DNA of 64,000 nucleotides from Eucalyptus grandis (taxonomy: Eukaryota > Streptophyta > Magnoliopsida > Myrtales > Myrtaceae): the NCBI RefSeq assembly GCF_016545825.1, contig NC_052615.1, forward strand, positions 27,897,088-27,961,087, read 5' to 3'. How positions within the stretch are numbered: the stretch's first letter is position 1; each line of letters starts with the position of its first letter. Under the pieces are notes generated by a model, which was given only the letters and a program-made list of their open reading frames with translations, was not told where the DNA came from and ran no database searches. The position numbers and the translations under genes are program-made. Shown here piece by piece: positions 1 through 12,969 of the stretch.

Positions 1-2500
1 TGATATGTTAGGCAAAGTTCATTAAATGCGTGGCATAAGTGGCTGTGGTATAAATGTGATGTGGATTATGGATTCTCTTTCACGACATTTTGACATCTGG
101 CGCGGCTGGATTGGCCTGCACAACATGATCATTGTCTGGATGATTTTCTACCAAGTCAAGCATTGAGGTCGGAATGAGAGCGATCTCCTGCATGACTATT
201 GCTTCTATTAATTTAAGATGGTGCAGGGTTGGCCATTGGCCTTAATTACCACCTTTTTACTTGGCGGACGGTTGTTTTGTACTCCCATCGCTGTCGGAGC
301 AGATCTGTTAAGACGGCAATTGATGAACTTGCTTCTTATAGCAAGTGAAGTGTTCTGTTCTCCAATGACAATGCTTACACGTTCATTAAGAACGGTTAAC
401 AAGTATAATCTATCGTTGGCAGAATCTCTAGAAGCATGTACCTTTTGCGATTACTTACCTCTTCCAAATCTCTTATCTTGTGACTTTTTATGGTAAACAC
501 AACATGCGCAAATAGATATGTAATATCAAAACACGAAGTTTAATCACTTATATAGGAGCATATGTTTGGATGAAGGTAATTTTTTTCAACCTATCAAAAT
601 AGGTTCAAGACATATTTGTTAATCCATATTTGATGGGCTGAGTCATTATATGGATTAGTTATGTACGGTAAATGGGTTATAAGTGACGAAACCCCAAAAA
701 ATATGGGCGTTAAAGAGATTCACGGTATACCCAAATCCAACCTATCTTTGTGGCTCTCTTTTCATCCTCTATGAGAGAACAATGAACTTCTTGGACTGTT
801 TTAAGTTTAGAGAATCTTGGTGGGTTAGAAGATGGGTCTAACTTCAACCTTATTAAAAATATCAAGATCAAATTATTTTACATAAATCATCTTCTTCATT
901 ATTTTACCTTCCATTAAATTAAAATTTCATTTCCTCCACGTTATTTGTTGCCATGATTTAAGCAATTCATTACCAAGTACTATTTTTCTCTTGTTCCTCA
1001 TTGCATATGAATACAAAAATTGAAAAATTCTATACAATGTGAAAAGCCAATTATTTAATATCTTATAGTTGATGAGGCAGAGAGAGAGAGAGAATGTTAA
1101 AAGCCAATTATTTAATATCTTATAGTGAGAGAGAGAGAGAGAGCGAGCCATGTGCATGTGCTCCAAGAGAGCGAGCAATTAATAAGGGTTTGCACCAATA
1201 TGGTTTGACAAAGTGCAACTCGACATTTATGAGTTTAGATATCTATATTTTTTTTTTCCTTGCCGTAATATCGTCGAAACGATCGCCGCGAATTGGGTGA
1301 GAAAACGAGGGGGTGACCCAGTTTTAAGAATTCGCAAAGGAGCAAGAAAGTGATATGCGAAAAAAAGGGAAGTATCGATTTCTTGAGCTGATGAAGAAGC
1401 GGAGAGTCTTGATGGAGAAGAAAGCTCGTGTGGGAATGTGGCCAGACCGTTTCCGCTTAGGGAGTCTTGAGTAACGTTTTTTTCTTCGCCGGGGTGCTCA
1501 ACCACCACCTACTTTTTGCCTTCGTCCCGCACGGGCCATGTCTCAATTAACAATTAAGGACGCTTTGCTACTGTTGTGTGCATCTTAAGTCTCTCTCTCC
1601 CTATCGCCCAACAGAAGAGAAAAGACGATTCATATTTGCAGATATCCTCAACTCAGTTATGATTCTAGTTTGCGGCAAAAGAAAATGTTCGTTGTACAAA
1701 GAAAAATGTGCGGTTGCTAGATCAACTTTAAGTAGGGTTGAATGGTAATTGACCTTTTTTTCGATCAGAATATCTCCGATTGGTGTCTAGTGTTTAGATT
1801 ATTCTTTTACATCAATTCGATCACATTTTCAAGAAAAGGCAAAAACTTACCAAAAGCCCGAAACTATAACTATTGTGACACATTTATTTTGAATTTTTAT
1901 CCGTGACATAGAAAATCTTAAATTATGTCCATTGTAGCATAAACTTTTTCTTGATATATTTGCCCTCATTCAAGGTTCTGTCGTATGATTTTCAGGCGTT
2001 CATGTGGGCAGAATGTTAATAGTGATCATTGACGAAAATTTGGTAGAGGTTTAATGTATTATATGGGTATAAGTTTCTAATTTTTTGTGCCACAAAAACA
2101 AAAGTTTAGAATAAATGTGTCATTGGCATGGTTTAGGATTTTTGGTGCTTTTTCCCTAGAAAAAAACAAGTAAAAGCCGTGATATTTGATGATGTATCGT
2201 CCCATCAAGATTATCTATAACACAACAAGTCTAATTAATAATTCTTTTCCCACAGACTTAGTATTGGGAGTGTCAGAATGAATAAAGGATTGACATAATT
2301 TCGAAAGAAAAAGACGACCCTCCCGTCTCAACCCAACTACTCGCATGATTTATGGGGAGTCCTTCCCAACAAGGTCGCCATTTCATCTCCCGAACCCAAA
2401 AGCCAGCCAAACGACAAATCACACCCCAATTCTCCCGTCGTTTTCACCCCCTCGCATCGCGCATTATTAAGAGAGGATCAAGATCGCCCACGAAGACACA
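1..2500. other. Intergenic, no gene recognised
   Basis: Only short open frames without recognisable domains. It contains a 28-base direct repeat (1042-1069 and 1099-1126), each copy followed closely by a GA microsatellite. The part just before BDG is presumably its promoter; I see no clear TATA box. Confidence 0.6.
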
Positions 2501-2503
2501 ACC

Positions 2504-2504
<1 letters not shown>

Positions 2505-2563
<59 letters not shown>

Positions 2564-2567
2564 CAAA
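2505..2567. repeat. GA microsatellite upstream of the BDG gene
   Basis: Interrupted (GA)n run ending about 150 bases before the BDG start codon, probably in the 5' UTR or core promoter. GA repeats in plant promoters are known binding sites for BBR/BPC factors. A regulatory role here is inference only. Confidence 0.7.
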
Positions 2568-2713
2568 GCCCACCGCACATACCCGCCATGAATGATCATA
2601 CCTCACCATTGCCATCATCTTCGTAGGGACACAGACACACACATACAATAGCCGACAGTACTCTCTTAGTGCTTCTCTCTCGTAAAAACAGTACGGATCC
2701 CATCGCCAAAACC

Positions 2714-5700
2714 ATGCCCACCCTGGCACGCATTGGAACGGCCATCATCGACGTTGTGAGCTTCGTGGTGTTCTCCCTCCTCGATGTCCTTGATGTGGTC
2801 CTGTGCTTCGCCTACCGGGTGGCGGACTTCTTCATCGAGTCGGAGTGGAAGCCGTGCTACTGCTCGTCGCCGAGGGAGGCCATCCCCACCAACGGCGGCG
2901 ACATCCTGCTCTCCGCGCAAGGCGAGTCCAAGATCGTCCGCATGACGAGCTCGAGCAAGGTCCAGATGGAGGACGTCTCCGACACGCTCTACGTGCGGGC
3001 CTCGCGGGTGACCGAGGCCTCGAACTCTGCTGTCAAGAGGCTTAACAGCAACAACGGCAGGAACCACGCCGGTCATAATCATAAGAAGAAGACCGGCAGT
3101 CCTGGGGCACGGTCCAGCTTTGTGGTGAATTCGACCGTCGTCGAGATGCTTCATGGAAGGATGGCCGGGCAGAAATCGCAGCCGATTCCCAGGTGGTCGG
3201 ATTGCGATTGCCAACTTTGCAATTCCTGGTCGTCTTCTGGTAGCAAGACCCTCTACGTCAAATCCGCCGGCGGTACAGGCAAGTTTTTTCCCTTTAGCTG
3301 CGATCTGACATGCATTGGTGACGTATGGACAACTTGATGAGATATCCGATCTTGGGAAACTTATGCAGATAATCTTGGCCAAAAAGAAGACAAAACGAGC
3401 ATAATTTCTTTTTCTCTATAGGGACGACTTTGTGTTACTGATCTTTCGTAGGATATGTGACGGAGGCTTATCGCTCTCTCTTTTTCTTTTTTCAGGGGGC
3501 AAGACAAATGAGGATGTCGTGTTCATCCACGGCTTCATTTCCTCGTCGGCATTCTGGACGGAGACGCTGTTCCCGAACTTCTCAGAGGAGGCAAGCTCGA
3601 TGTACCGGTTCTTCGCGATCGACCTCCTGGGCTTCGGGAGGAGCCCGAAGCCGGCCGAGTCGCTGTACACGCTCAAGGAGCACGTGGACATGATAGAGAA
3701 GTCGGTGTTGGAGCCGTACAAGGTCAAGTCGTTCCACATTGTGGCTCACTCCTTAGGTTGCATTTTGGCCCTCGCGCTCGCGGTTCGGCGCCCTAAGTCA
3801 ATCAAGTCCTTAACTCTACTCGCACCGGTAAGTAGTTGGCATTCAAAACCATCAAATTGATCTGTCTGCATTTGACCTATTCTCCTATATATTCACGACT
3901 CATGTGAGACCACCTTGTCTCCACATTTTGATCCGGCTGGTTTCTCTAGATTTAGTGTTTTGAATGCCGTGCATTCATGTTAATTGAATTCGTGCATTGA
4001 TTTATGACTAGGAGATTGCGAGGGGTGTGATAAGAAACATACGATACGTATGTGAATGTTACAAATGGAGGTATATATTTTAGGTGTGAATATGGATAGT
4101 GACATATCGATGGTTTTGATAAATGTTGACCAGAGGTAGTGCAGGTTATTTAAAGGATTTGACCAAATGAATTTAAGACGCTATTTGATAAAAATCAATG
4201 ATTGCAAGAGGGTACTCCACTTATTAAGAGTTAACAAAACTTAGGGAAATTATTAGATAGGCTGAGTGCATACATCATGAGGTTATTTGGACCGTTAGAT
4301 CTTATGGATCTCACGTAAAAGTTAAGGAAAATTATCTCACTAAGTATAGAGATGGCTCAAGAATGCATGCACCCGATCTATACTTTATATAGAAATGTCT
4401 CGAAAACTTGATCTCTTGACTTGGTGTTGCCTTCGTATCATCTTAAACTCACGTAACAATACAACAGATTATCACGTGTAAATATAAACCAGTTGCTATG
4501 TGACACAGCCCTATTTTCCAGTGCCGGAGGGAGAAGAAGCGACGCAATACGTGATGAGGAGGGTTGCTCCGAGGCGCGTGTGGCCATTGATCGCCTTCGG
4601 GGCATCGATGGCTTGCTGGTATGAGCACGTCAGCCGTACGATTTGCCTGCTCATATGCAAGAACCACCGGGTGTGGGAGTTTCTCATCAAGCTAGTCACC
4701 AGAAACAGGTAAGCCTCTTGCGCTACCAACTTCCTATTTTCAATCAGCTCGCTCAACCTCTCCGTCTCTTTTATCTTTCCCTCGTCATAGGAAACAAGAA
4801 GCAAACAAGGGTCTTAATACATTTAATGTTCCAATCTCAACCTTTCTCCATGTTCTTTGCCTTTAAGGAAATAAACAAAGGGGCTTCGTTTTATTTTCCT
4901 ATCGACCTTTTGGAAAGATTGAGGCAATTACTTTTTTTCCTGGTTCGGTTCACTGCCAGGGACTTTCCTTATTCTTCCAAGTCAAGTCACTGAACTACCC
5001 GATTCTGCTTTATAAATGTGGGTTAGACTATGCTTTGCCCTTATATTATAGATAGATAGGTTTAGATAGATGTGCATGTGGTTGATGCTTGGTTGACGCA
5101 TAAAAGTCTTGCCTACCCTAGATCTTTTTTTAGGAGTTAATTTCTTCTTCTTTTTTTGTGGAGGGTTTAGAATGTTCGGAGCCATTTAACTAACAAATTT
5201 TTCAGTAAATGAAACTAGTGATGAAATAATTATTATTAAGGTATCCAAAACATCACCCAAGTTAAAATCTAATGAAAAATACAATGCCTTCCAATATACG
5301 CCAACATGGTATCGAAATAAAACGTCCGGTTTCAATTCTTTTCATGTTACAGTTATGATAAAGACCAAATCTCAATATAAGCGTGACATAAAGTATAACA
5401 AAATTTTAAATATTAGATGAGGTTTTCCCCTAAAAAATTTATGTATTTGGACCAAGTGGCACCACAACTGCTTTAGCTTATGGAGGTGTCTCGATCCACG
5501 TGGACCCACTTGGTTGGTCCATGTAAGAATATTGTACTTTGGCCCGGGGAACTTGACTCGGTCGTCCAGTCAGAGTAGTTAGCGGGCCCCGCTTTCCCTC
5601 AATGCGGGGCCCAAAAATGGAGAGCAGAATAGCCGTAAGCCCTAATGAAAGTGGTGGATCGCCGTCAAAAGTTGGTGGTCGGGGCATCCACCCATTTATG

Positions 5701-7113
5701 TCGTCGACAAATTGGTTAGGGTCGTGGCAACTGGCAATCGGGACATCACAAAAAGAAAGTGATGCTTGCTTTTTGCTCGCAATAATTTCTAGGACCGATT
5801 CAATGGTGCAATACGACCTTTTCCTTTGATTCTTATATTTTCTTTTCTCTTTTTGGTGTTTCGTTGTTAGGAGCCAAAGATCTATGCTTCCGAAGTAGGG
5901 TCTTTTTCGATTACTTTTTATGCTATTTTTGGTACTATTATTATCGTTGTTTCTGTAGGTGCATGTTCGATGTTGGATCATTTGATCTATGTCTCTAATT
6001 ATCTCTTTCTCTCCTCCGACACATATGCCGTGCAACTAGTGGTAACTGAATGAACAAGATTAAATTATCGGTGCCGCGTAAAAATTCCTTATTATCTTGC
6101 TATAGCATTAATCGAGCCGTGAAAGATGACGCTTTTGGTATCTTAATTACAAAGTCCGAAGAAGTTCAGCAAAGCAATTCATGATGCTGTCTATTTTGAT
6201 GGTTCGGTACTTGCAATAACTACGGTGTTTATTCTGGGGAAACTCTTGTTTTTAAGATTTTTTTTTGGTCGGTATTGTTTTTAAGATTGAATAAGTACGA
6301 TCGAGGTGGAAAGTAACATATAAAATATGTGGAAATTAGTTTAGAAGAATGTTAGTGGATAAGACAATTTGGAGTTGGTGCTTTATGCAAATAAAAGCTT
6401 TTAGATTAGATTCAAGCTGAGTGTAATTACTTAGCATGAAACCACGGTGGATTATTTCCTCCTGAATTTCCTAATTATTGGCGTAAATCAGGAAATAGGG
6501 ATTGATTTTGGTGCGTCAAAATGGGCCCAGGAAAAGTCCAAGAAAGCGAGAAAAGTAGTTGAATATTAATTAGGAAGACACTAAAGTGTCCATACTCTAG
6601 GTCAATCTACAGCAGCAATCACATCTTGAAAAATAAATATAAAGGACGATATAGACACATATCTTTTTGCTAATATCCATCTAACTTGTTTATATATATA
6701 TATAGATACATACATACATACTTATATGTTCTGAACACACACTCCTAACTTGTACATGATCCTTGGATTAATGAGATGTCTCGTTCAGACTTAGGACATA
6801 TTTGGTCGAAGGCTTCTGCTGCCACACCCACAATGCTGCGTGGCACACCCTCCACAACATCATTTGTGGCACGGCCGGCAAGCTCGACAACTACCTTGAC
6901 ACAGTCCGAGACCGCCTGAAGTGTGAGATCAACGTCTTTCATGGCAAGGATGACGAGGTAATCCCTGTGGAATGCACTCACAACGTGAAGAGGCGGCTGC
7001 GCCGAGCCAACGTGAAGGTGATGGAGCGGGAGGATCACATCACGATAGTCGTCGGGAGGCAGAAGGAGTTCGCGAGGGAGCTGGAGGAGATCTGGGGGAG
7101 ATCGAGGGGTTAG
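2714..7113 (+). CDS. BDG: BODYGUARD-type alpha/beta hydrolase (4 exons, complete)
   Basis: Exons 2714-3278, 3496-3827, 4509-4708 and 6795-7113 keep frame and give 471 residues, close to the roughly 470 of the BODYGUARD family as I recall it. BODYGUARD proteins are extracellular, epidermis-expressed hydrolases needed for cutin and cuticle formation; their substrate is not settled. Seen: a hydrophobic N-terminal segment (about residues 5-35), a Cys-rich stretch near the end of exon 1, the HG oxyanion motif at 200-201, the nucleophile elbow AHSLG with Ser274, an acid in HGKDDE (Asp419, or 418) and His447 in DHITIV. The start is the first ATG of the frame and is followed directly by the family-like N-terminus. 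Exon 3 and 4 junctions are CAG/GTAAGC and TTAG/G. The intron 1 donor is ambiguous (see the GC-AG finding). Intron 3 is long, about 2.1 kb. A GA-rich tract lies about 150 bases upstream of the start. Which BDG paralogue this is cannot be told. Confidence 0.93.
4709..6794 (+). other. Intron 3 of the BDG gene
   Basis: About 2.1 kb between GTAAGC and TTAG splice sites. No inserted element could be recognised. A TA run followed by a short TACA tract lies near the 3' end (about 6696-6722). Open frames inside it have no supporting domain. Confidence 0.85.
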
Positions 7114-7276
7114 CCAAGCAAATGGGAGCACCATTTAATAAGTTCAAATCGATTGAGGAGAGAGCAATTTGCAATGCATGGATCGATAAAGTTATCCCTA
7201 AGAGATCCGAAGGCCTTCACCATCGTCATCAAGTCTTTTTTTTTCCTTCCTTTCAACGGGTCAAGCTTCTAATGGA

Positions 7277-7278
<2 letters not shown>

Positions 7279-7318
<40 letters not shown>
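7279..7318. repeat. (TA)n microsatellite
   Basis: Nearly pure AT/TA run of about 40 bases in the 3' flank of the BDG gene. Confidence 0.9.
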
Positions 7319-7321
<3 letters not shown>

Positions 7322-7809
7322 GGCGTATATTATGCCATTGCCAAGTATAAAAATATATATATGGGCGCGTAGGATGTTAGATGACCATTCGTCCATTGTT
7401 GTTATACTGCAAGATAAAGTATGATAGAACATCATCATGCTTGGCCTGGTTTAAGGAGGCATCTCCTTTTCCTTTGTTTTCTTTTTGTGGAGCTTGTTTG
7501 TATTGCCGTTGTGTATGTTAAAAGAAATGGAAAATAATCGCAGTCATCCTTGCGAATCGACTTTCTATATAGTGGGGTTCTCTTTCGTACATAACTGTAA
7601 TTTTCCTGACCTTTTGCTTTCGGATTACGAATGACCAAACCACATATGTTTTGTCTAACCATTTTCGGTAGATTTTGATTTCCTTTTCAATCTATTCGTT
7701 GCTCCTGAGTCCCGCCAAACATCAGGTGGTGTATCTGTCAACAATTGAAGAGCTTTCCGAATGAAAATTTAAGTGGTACTTTTCAAGAAATGCCTGAAAC
7801 AGCCATCTC

Positions 7810-8495
7810 AGAAAATTTGTCCAATAAGTCCTAAATCTAGTATACTTTTGCTAATCCTAAACTTAGCTTTGAAGTTTCGCTAATTGAGCCCATCCACTAA
7901 TTTTGGATGAAAATCGTTGATGTGGTGCGGGTGGAGTTGATGTGGATAATTTCTAATATTTTTTTCGATTTTTTTATAATTTTTTCTTTTCTTCTATTTT
8001 CCTTCTTTAATTTTTTTTTTTTTTTTTTTTTCATTTTTCCCTTTTTCCCTTTGTCAACCATCGTCGGGCCTTGTTAATGGCCAATGAAGGTTGTTAGACT
8101 TAGACGAGGGTGGCCCTTCACCAAATTAGGCGAGGGTGGCCCTCGCTAGGCTAGGTGTAGCTTCCCTCACCCGAGGCCAGTGAGGGTAGTCCTTGCTTGA
8201 GGCTAGTGGAGAGATAAAGGAAAAGGGGGAAAAAGAAAAGAATAGAAAGGAAAAAAAAGTAAAGAGGGAAAAATTAAAAAATTAACTAAAAAAGGAAAAA
8301 ATTGAATTATTATTAAAATTGTCCACATCAACACAAGTTATGCCATATAGGATGATCAGCATCCACATAAGTGATTTCAAACATGTTTATGACATAACAT
8401 AAACATGTTTAGGACTTAATAGACATAATTAAAATATTTAGAACTGAATATATGAAATTGTAATAGGCTTATAACTTTTTGGATAATTTTTCCAT
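7810..8495. repeat. Foldback (long-TIR) non-autonomous element, copy 1
   Basis: The ends are imperfect inverted repeats: on the left, phrases like 'ccaataagtcctaaatc'; on the right, their diverged complement. The left arm passes into a poly-T stretch. The middle is GC-rich and repeats GAGGG/CCCTC phrases (about 8050-8215). Similar sequences occur at 30.57-31.37 kb, 35.7-36.0 kb and split around 48.1/58.3 kb, so this is a family. No coding capacity. Boundaries are approximate. Confidence 0.6.
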
Positions 8496-9628
8496 TAACA
8501 ATGTGTAGTGAAATTGACCAAGAGGATGAGAAAATATTTTTCAAAAAGCTAAAAGAATATATTTCTAAAATCTTAATATAATTATAGTTATTACATCTCT
8601 TTCGTAATATGTACAGCAACGAGTACTAAAATTACCTCTGCAGCAATGAGAAAGCAATTATATTTATAATTCGCATAAGAAATAGACTTTACATGTATGA
8701 TGCATGATGTGATATATTTATAAAAAAATTTCTACTCATATCTCTATGAAGCAGTATGAAAGGAAAATTTGAGTTTGTTGTCGCAATATAATACACCGTA
8801 GAGAGTAAAATAACTTCGCTGCCATCTAATATTACATCCAGTAAATGAAAATATCAGATTAATATTACTTCGATAACAATACTACTTTGATAACAATACT
8901 AAAAATGAAATGACCAAATGATCAAGTTAAATTATATAGAATTAGGTTCGGATAAATTCACTTTGTAAAATATAGCGTATGAGATGAATGATAAGCGCAG
9001 ATTGCAAATATATATGGCTAATGACACAACTATATTCGATCAATTTTCAAGTTGTATATAATATTTTGGAGTGACATTGTTTCTTTTCCAATATTATTGT
9101 CACTGTTTTCATATATGTTGAATGTGCAAGAGCAGAGAAACAATTTCTGTCAACACAAATTCGCAAAAAATATTATGTGAAAAATCCCATGCGAATCATG
9201 CGCGAATATAGTAGTCACAACGGTAACACCGACAACCCAAAATTCTCTCGGTCGTAATGCTTACAAGACATGACGTCGTGCAGAGATATAACTCCGACGC
9301 CGCTAAATTCGGCGCACGGACGAGTGCCCCTCGTTTGTTTCATTGCCAAGCTTTCAATCAGATTTGGGCAACCTTTCGGGAGCGACGTTGTTAGAACATG
9401 TTGATCCCACATGTCCTCCATATGTCGATTTTCGGTGGTCGAATTTACTGCGGATAACCACTGTTTGGGCACGAAAATCAACACTTTTCCGACTCTTTTA
9501 GAATGATGGGTCCATCTCAGGTATTGATCGTCCATTTTCATTAGGGTACAAATTGATGATATGATTAGATCTCTGGGAGATTGATCGTAACATAAGAATT
9601 GGATTCTCTTTCCACTTTTCCACTCGTT
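8496..9628. other. Intergenic, no gene recognised
   Basis: AT-rich sequence. A minus-strand frame at 9215-9670 (151 codons) has no recognisable domain and runs into the SINE, so I do not call it a gene. Confidence 0.5.
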
Positions 9629-9644
9629 AAACATCGGCATCCAA

Positions 9645-9850
9645 CCACTGGGATTTGTCCCAGTAGCCACCCTTTCAACATGGAATGGGAGGTGAGGGAT
9701 TCAAATCCCCACATTCTCAGGGGGGATGGGGTGAGGACGCGTAAGTTTCAGGAGTGGGTTTCGACTCCCACGTCATGGAAGAGGCAGGGCAAAAGTCTAA
9801 GAGTGAGTGTAGAGTAGAAATAGAGTAGGATTGATAAAAAAAAAAAAAAA
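9645..9850 (+). mobile_element. SINE with poly(A) tail and target-site duplication
   Basis: A body of about 190 bases ends in a 15-base A run (9836-9850). A pol III B-box-like stretch GATTCAAATCC lies near 9699. The flanks share a near-identical duplication: 9629-9644 and 9848-9863, both starting AAACATCGGCAT. This is the layout of a tRNA-derived SINE inserted by LINE machinery. The exact 5' end is uncertain. Confidence 0.7.
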
Positions 9851-9863
9851 CATCGGCATTCGA

Positions 9864-11060
9864 ATCGCCAATTAATGCATGAGGAAACGCTCGCTTCCCA
9901 CCTGAGAAGGACTGACCAAGTTGTCCCACCCCCATGTAATAATTGCGCCTCTAGTTATAACCGACAAAGCTTTTGCTTGAATGGGTCCATGACGATGATG
10001 ACGGTTCATTACGGTGCCTAATCTGGGGTACCTCCATTGCTTCAAACCAAACAAACGTCCACCATAAATAAAAGTGTCTTGCAATTTGATGCAGTCCACA
10101 CCAATTAGCGAAAAATAAAATAAAATTCCGAAAGAAATAAGCATATGTCACATCTTCTAAGGGAAGACATAGCTCGGGTAGCACTAAGAACTCTCGTGTA
10201 CTTGTTAGGTGCACCGCTCACATTGACTTGAGATGAGCGCAGATATACAATTAGAAAGATCTCTTGCGCAAAAGACTGTTCGAAAATTGTTGTTGGGTGA
10301 CCTGCAGAAGATGGCAAATAAAGAAAGGGCGACGTTAACGTCGTCGTCCGTGTCGGCACGCATGATGTTCGAGCTGTTTTTGGTGAAAGAAGCAATCCTG
10401 CACCCATTAGCTGTGCCGAGTACGAAAAATATAAACAAATTAGTGGGGAGACACGTGATGTGGTTGGCATTTTGCAGCGTCTTTCTAGATTCCGACAGAC
10501 CCAAGTTATATCGATTTCGTCTAGCGCATCAAATCAGCTGGAGTTGAGAAGTTGCAGTCGCTCACGCACGTACAAGTCCCCGTTTACTGCTCCTTTGTAT
10601 TCTCGTCTCCTGGCAATACCGCTGATTCATTGATGAGATGAGCGTGAGTCCTTCGCATTGGTCCAACGACGGTGAAATGAGTTCGTGCGCAGAATTCTTA
10701 CCATAATTTTGTAAGATCGCAAGGACGAATTTGATCAACTAGAGGCGACCAATATATAACTTCTAGAGCTGACCTGAGTTGGATAGAGAGTCGAATACAA
10801 TTATCCCTCGGATAGTTTTTATAGAAATGACACTAATGCTAGGATATGAACCTTTGTGATCTCAAACTAACCATCACGTGTTACATGTCATCATTGATGT
10901 CATAAATTTTTGGTGCACTAACTCTATCGGTGATAATATGATTTGCCTTACCTAATTTATTCATAATTTCTACTCCCTCAACATAATCGATAAATTATCG
11001 ATGACATGTCTATGAATAGACGGTTGGAGTGGTAGAAAAATTCAGAGACATGTGATGACA
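9864..11060. other. Intergenic, no gene recognised
   Basis: Overlapping short frames occur on both strands between 9.9 and 10.5 kb, none with a recognisable family. Nothing else identified. Confidence 0.5.
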
Positions 11061-11195
11061 TTGACATGCTCTAGTGGCAAAACACCATATGTACAAGCGA
11101 TATTGTGATTTCTTGATCCTGGGCCATTTTGCCCGATGGCATGAGATAGGGCTGGTCACAAGTTTGATCCTATGTGTTAGCACAGAAAAAAAAAA
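11060..11195 (+). mobile_element. Possible SINE fragment
   Basis: An A-box-like 'ctctagtggcaaaa', a B-box-like 'agtttgatcct' and an A-rich end at 11186-11195 are in SINE order. No target duplication found, so this is tentative. Confidence 0.35.
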
Positions 11196-11208
11196 GAAAT
11201 TATTTTAT

Positions 11209-11860
11209 TGTTGAGATACGTTAAGATATACTTGTGAATTCTGTAAAAAAAAATCATACATCAAAAAATTGGCATGATAGTGAGCGGTTATATATATCCT
11301 AGTTGACCCATAACACATTAACTTAAGTTTTTAAATAAAGTGAGTCTAATTGAATATATTGATGGGCTTAGACTTGAGTTTTTTCTTAATGATCTCCCTA
11401 GGTGAAAGTATTGAGTTTTTGTTGCAGGCTTCCAACAAATGATATCAGAGCCGATGATTAATTGGTGTAACTCTCAATGTGCATTAGTGTTTGGTCTGGG
11501 CAGCCTTAATGATTTGATATGACAAAAGAAATCTAGAATAATGATGTGCATTTTGGTATAACAATGTAATCTTGATGGCAGCCTCATGGTTTAGTCAAGA
11601 AAAAGAGCATTGTTGTATGATTAGCTCTCGCAACAAAGTGGAGATTTTAGATTATCTTCACATGTGTTGGAAAAATTCCAAATCAAAGAATTAGTGTGAT
11701 GTGGAGTAATTAATATATCATAGTTGGCCTATAAATCATTAGTTTAAGCTTTTGAATGAAAGTATGTTCCATTGGACAAGTTGATGGGCTCGAAGTTAGG
11801 CTCATTCGAGGCGATCTTTCCAGATGAAAGCATTGAACTTCTGTTGCGTGCTCAGCAACA
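11209..11860 (+). mobile_element. Miniature LTR element (TRIM-like)
   Basis: Two related terminal repeats, 11209-11437 (TGTTGAG...CCAACA) and 11665-11860 (TGTTGG...CAACA), flank an internal region of only about 227 bases. Directly after the first repeat is 'tgatatcagagcc' (11440-11452), matching the initiator-tRNA-Met primer binding site apart from one base. A purine-rich 'aagtggagat' precedes the second repeat. The size and lack of coding sequence fit a TRIM. The flanking 5-mers do not match, and the sequence after the second repeat resembles internal sequence again, which suggests a tandem or recombined copy. Confidence 0.6.
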
Positions 11861-12830
11861 GATGAATTGGTGGCACAAATTCTTTGTTAAATTATTGAAA
11901 AGGGTAGAAGCTTCAAAAAAGAACTGTGAAACTCCTCGGCCGCATGAGCTTGTCAAGATGCTTCAATTTGTCTGATCCATTTTGGTTCATGCCCCAAGAG
12001 CCCATAATTGTGGGACGAGTCATGGCCCATGTCTATGTGTCCTTTCGGCCCAAACTCACAACTGATAAAGATTTGCACAATCTCCAAGGTGAAAAATCCA
12101 ATGGTAGGGCTGTTTTCAGTCTTATTGGGCAGGGGATCGCACAATCTCTAACAGTGCGTTGAGCTTAACTTGGAAAATGGTCGAAGTACCATGATGCACC
12201 CAATGGAGCACGGGTTTTCTGTGATAAGATCGGCGTAGGATTGGCAATAATCTTTCTAATTTTGTGGTTAGAAATGAACCACGTTTAATTTATGTCACTC
12301 TTCTTGCACATTGAATTAGTACATAATGAACCGGTACCGTACCAATGATTTGAATTAAGAATTGTCAATGTTCTTTTTAAAAGATAGAAAGAATTCTCAA
12401 AAAAGTTTTGAAACTGATGGCATTAGACTCCTTAAAGGTTCATAAGCCGATGAAGACTGTGCACTTCAAAAAACCTAATGTCAAGCTTGACCCTCACACG
12501 GGGTTAATCTCTTGAACCAAGTGTGGATGATGTAACTTTAACCAAGACTTGTAGTTGAATATCTTGAGAAAGCTTCAACAGTTGAAGAGAGCACCAAATT
12601 GAAAGACAACAGGAAAAAGATCACGTGTTTAGCAATTTGTATCAATTTATCGAGACATGACCGAATGACATGAATAACTTTGATTTCAATGATAATATTA
12701 CTTTTTAAATCTTGATGATGGTTCTCCAGTTGCGTGACAATGCTATGTCTCCTAAGCAATTTTTATACACGTTGTGAGACTATTATGTAAGGAATCCATG
12801 TTCATATTTCACATAAAAAGAGGCATCTGT

Positions 12831-12969
12831 ACCGTCCCTTTTGAACTTTGACTATTGGGCGATGCCTTCTCTTTTGCTTTGCTATCCTTTTTCTTTTCAC
12901 GGCCCTTTTCTAATCAAAGGGTCGTGGCGTTTACACACAAAGTCAAAGAAAAAGACAAGGGACGGCCCA
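12831..12969. repeat. Nested inverted repeats (possible hairpin)
   Basis: The outer arms 'ccgtcccttttgaactttgac' and the region ending 'aagggacgg' are partly complementary. Inside, 'cacggccctttt' and 'aaagggtcgtg' are complementary apart from one pair. Could fold as RNA or be a small foldback element. Confidence 0.5.

Noticed and set aside
2666..3382. 238-codon minus-strand frame
   Set aside because: Antisense of BDG exon 1 with no recognisable domain.
5478..6035. 185-codon minus-strand frame
   Set aside because: Lies inside intron 3 of the BDG gene on the opposite strand, and shows no domain.
9660..9790. tRNA-like B-box words suggesting a tRNA gene
   Set aside because: No cloverleaf can be drawn; poly(A) tail and target duplication show it is a SINE.
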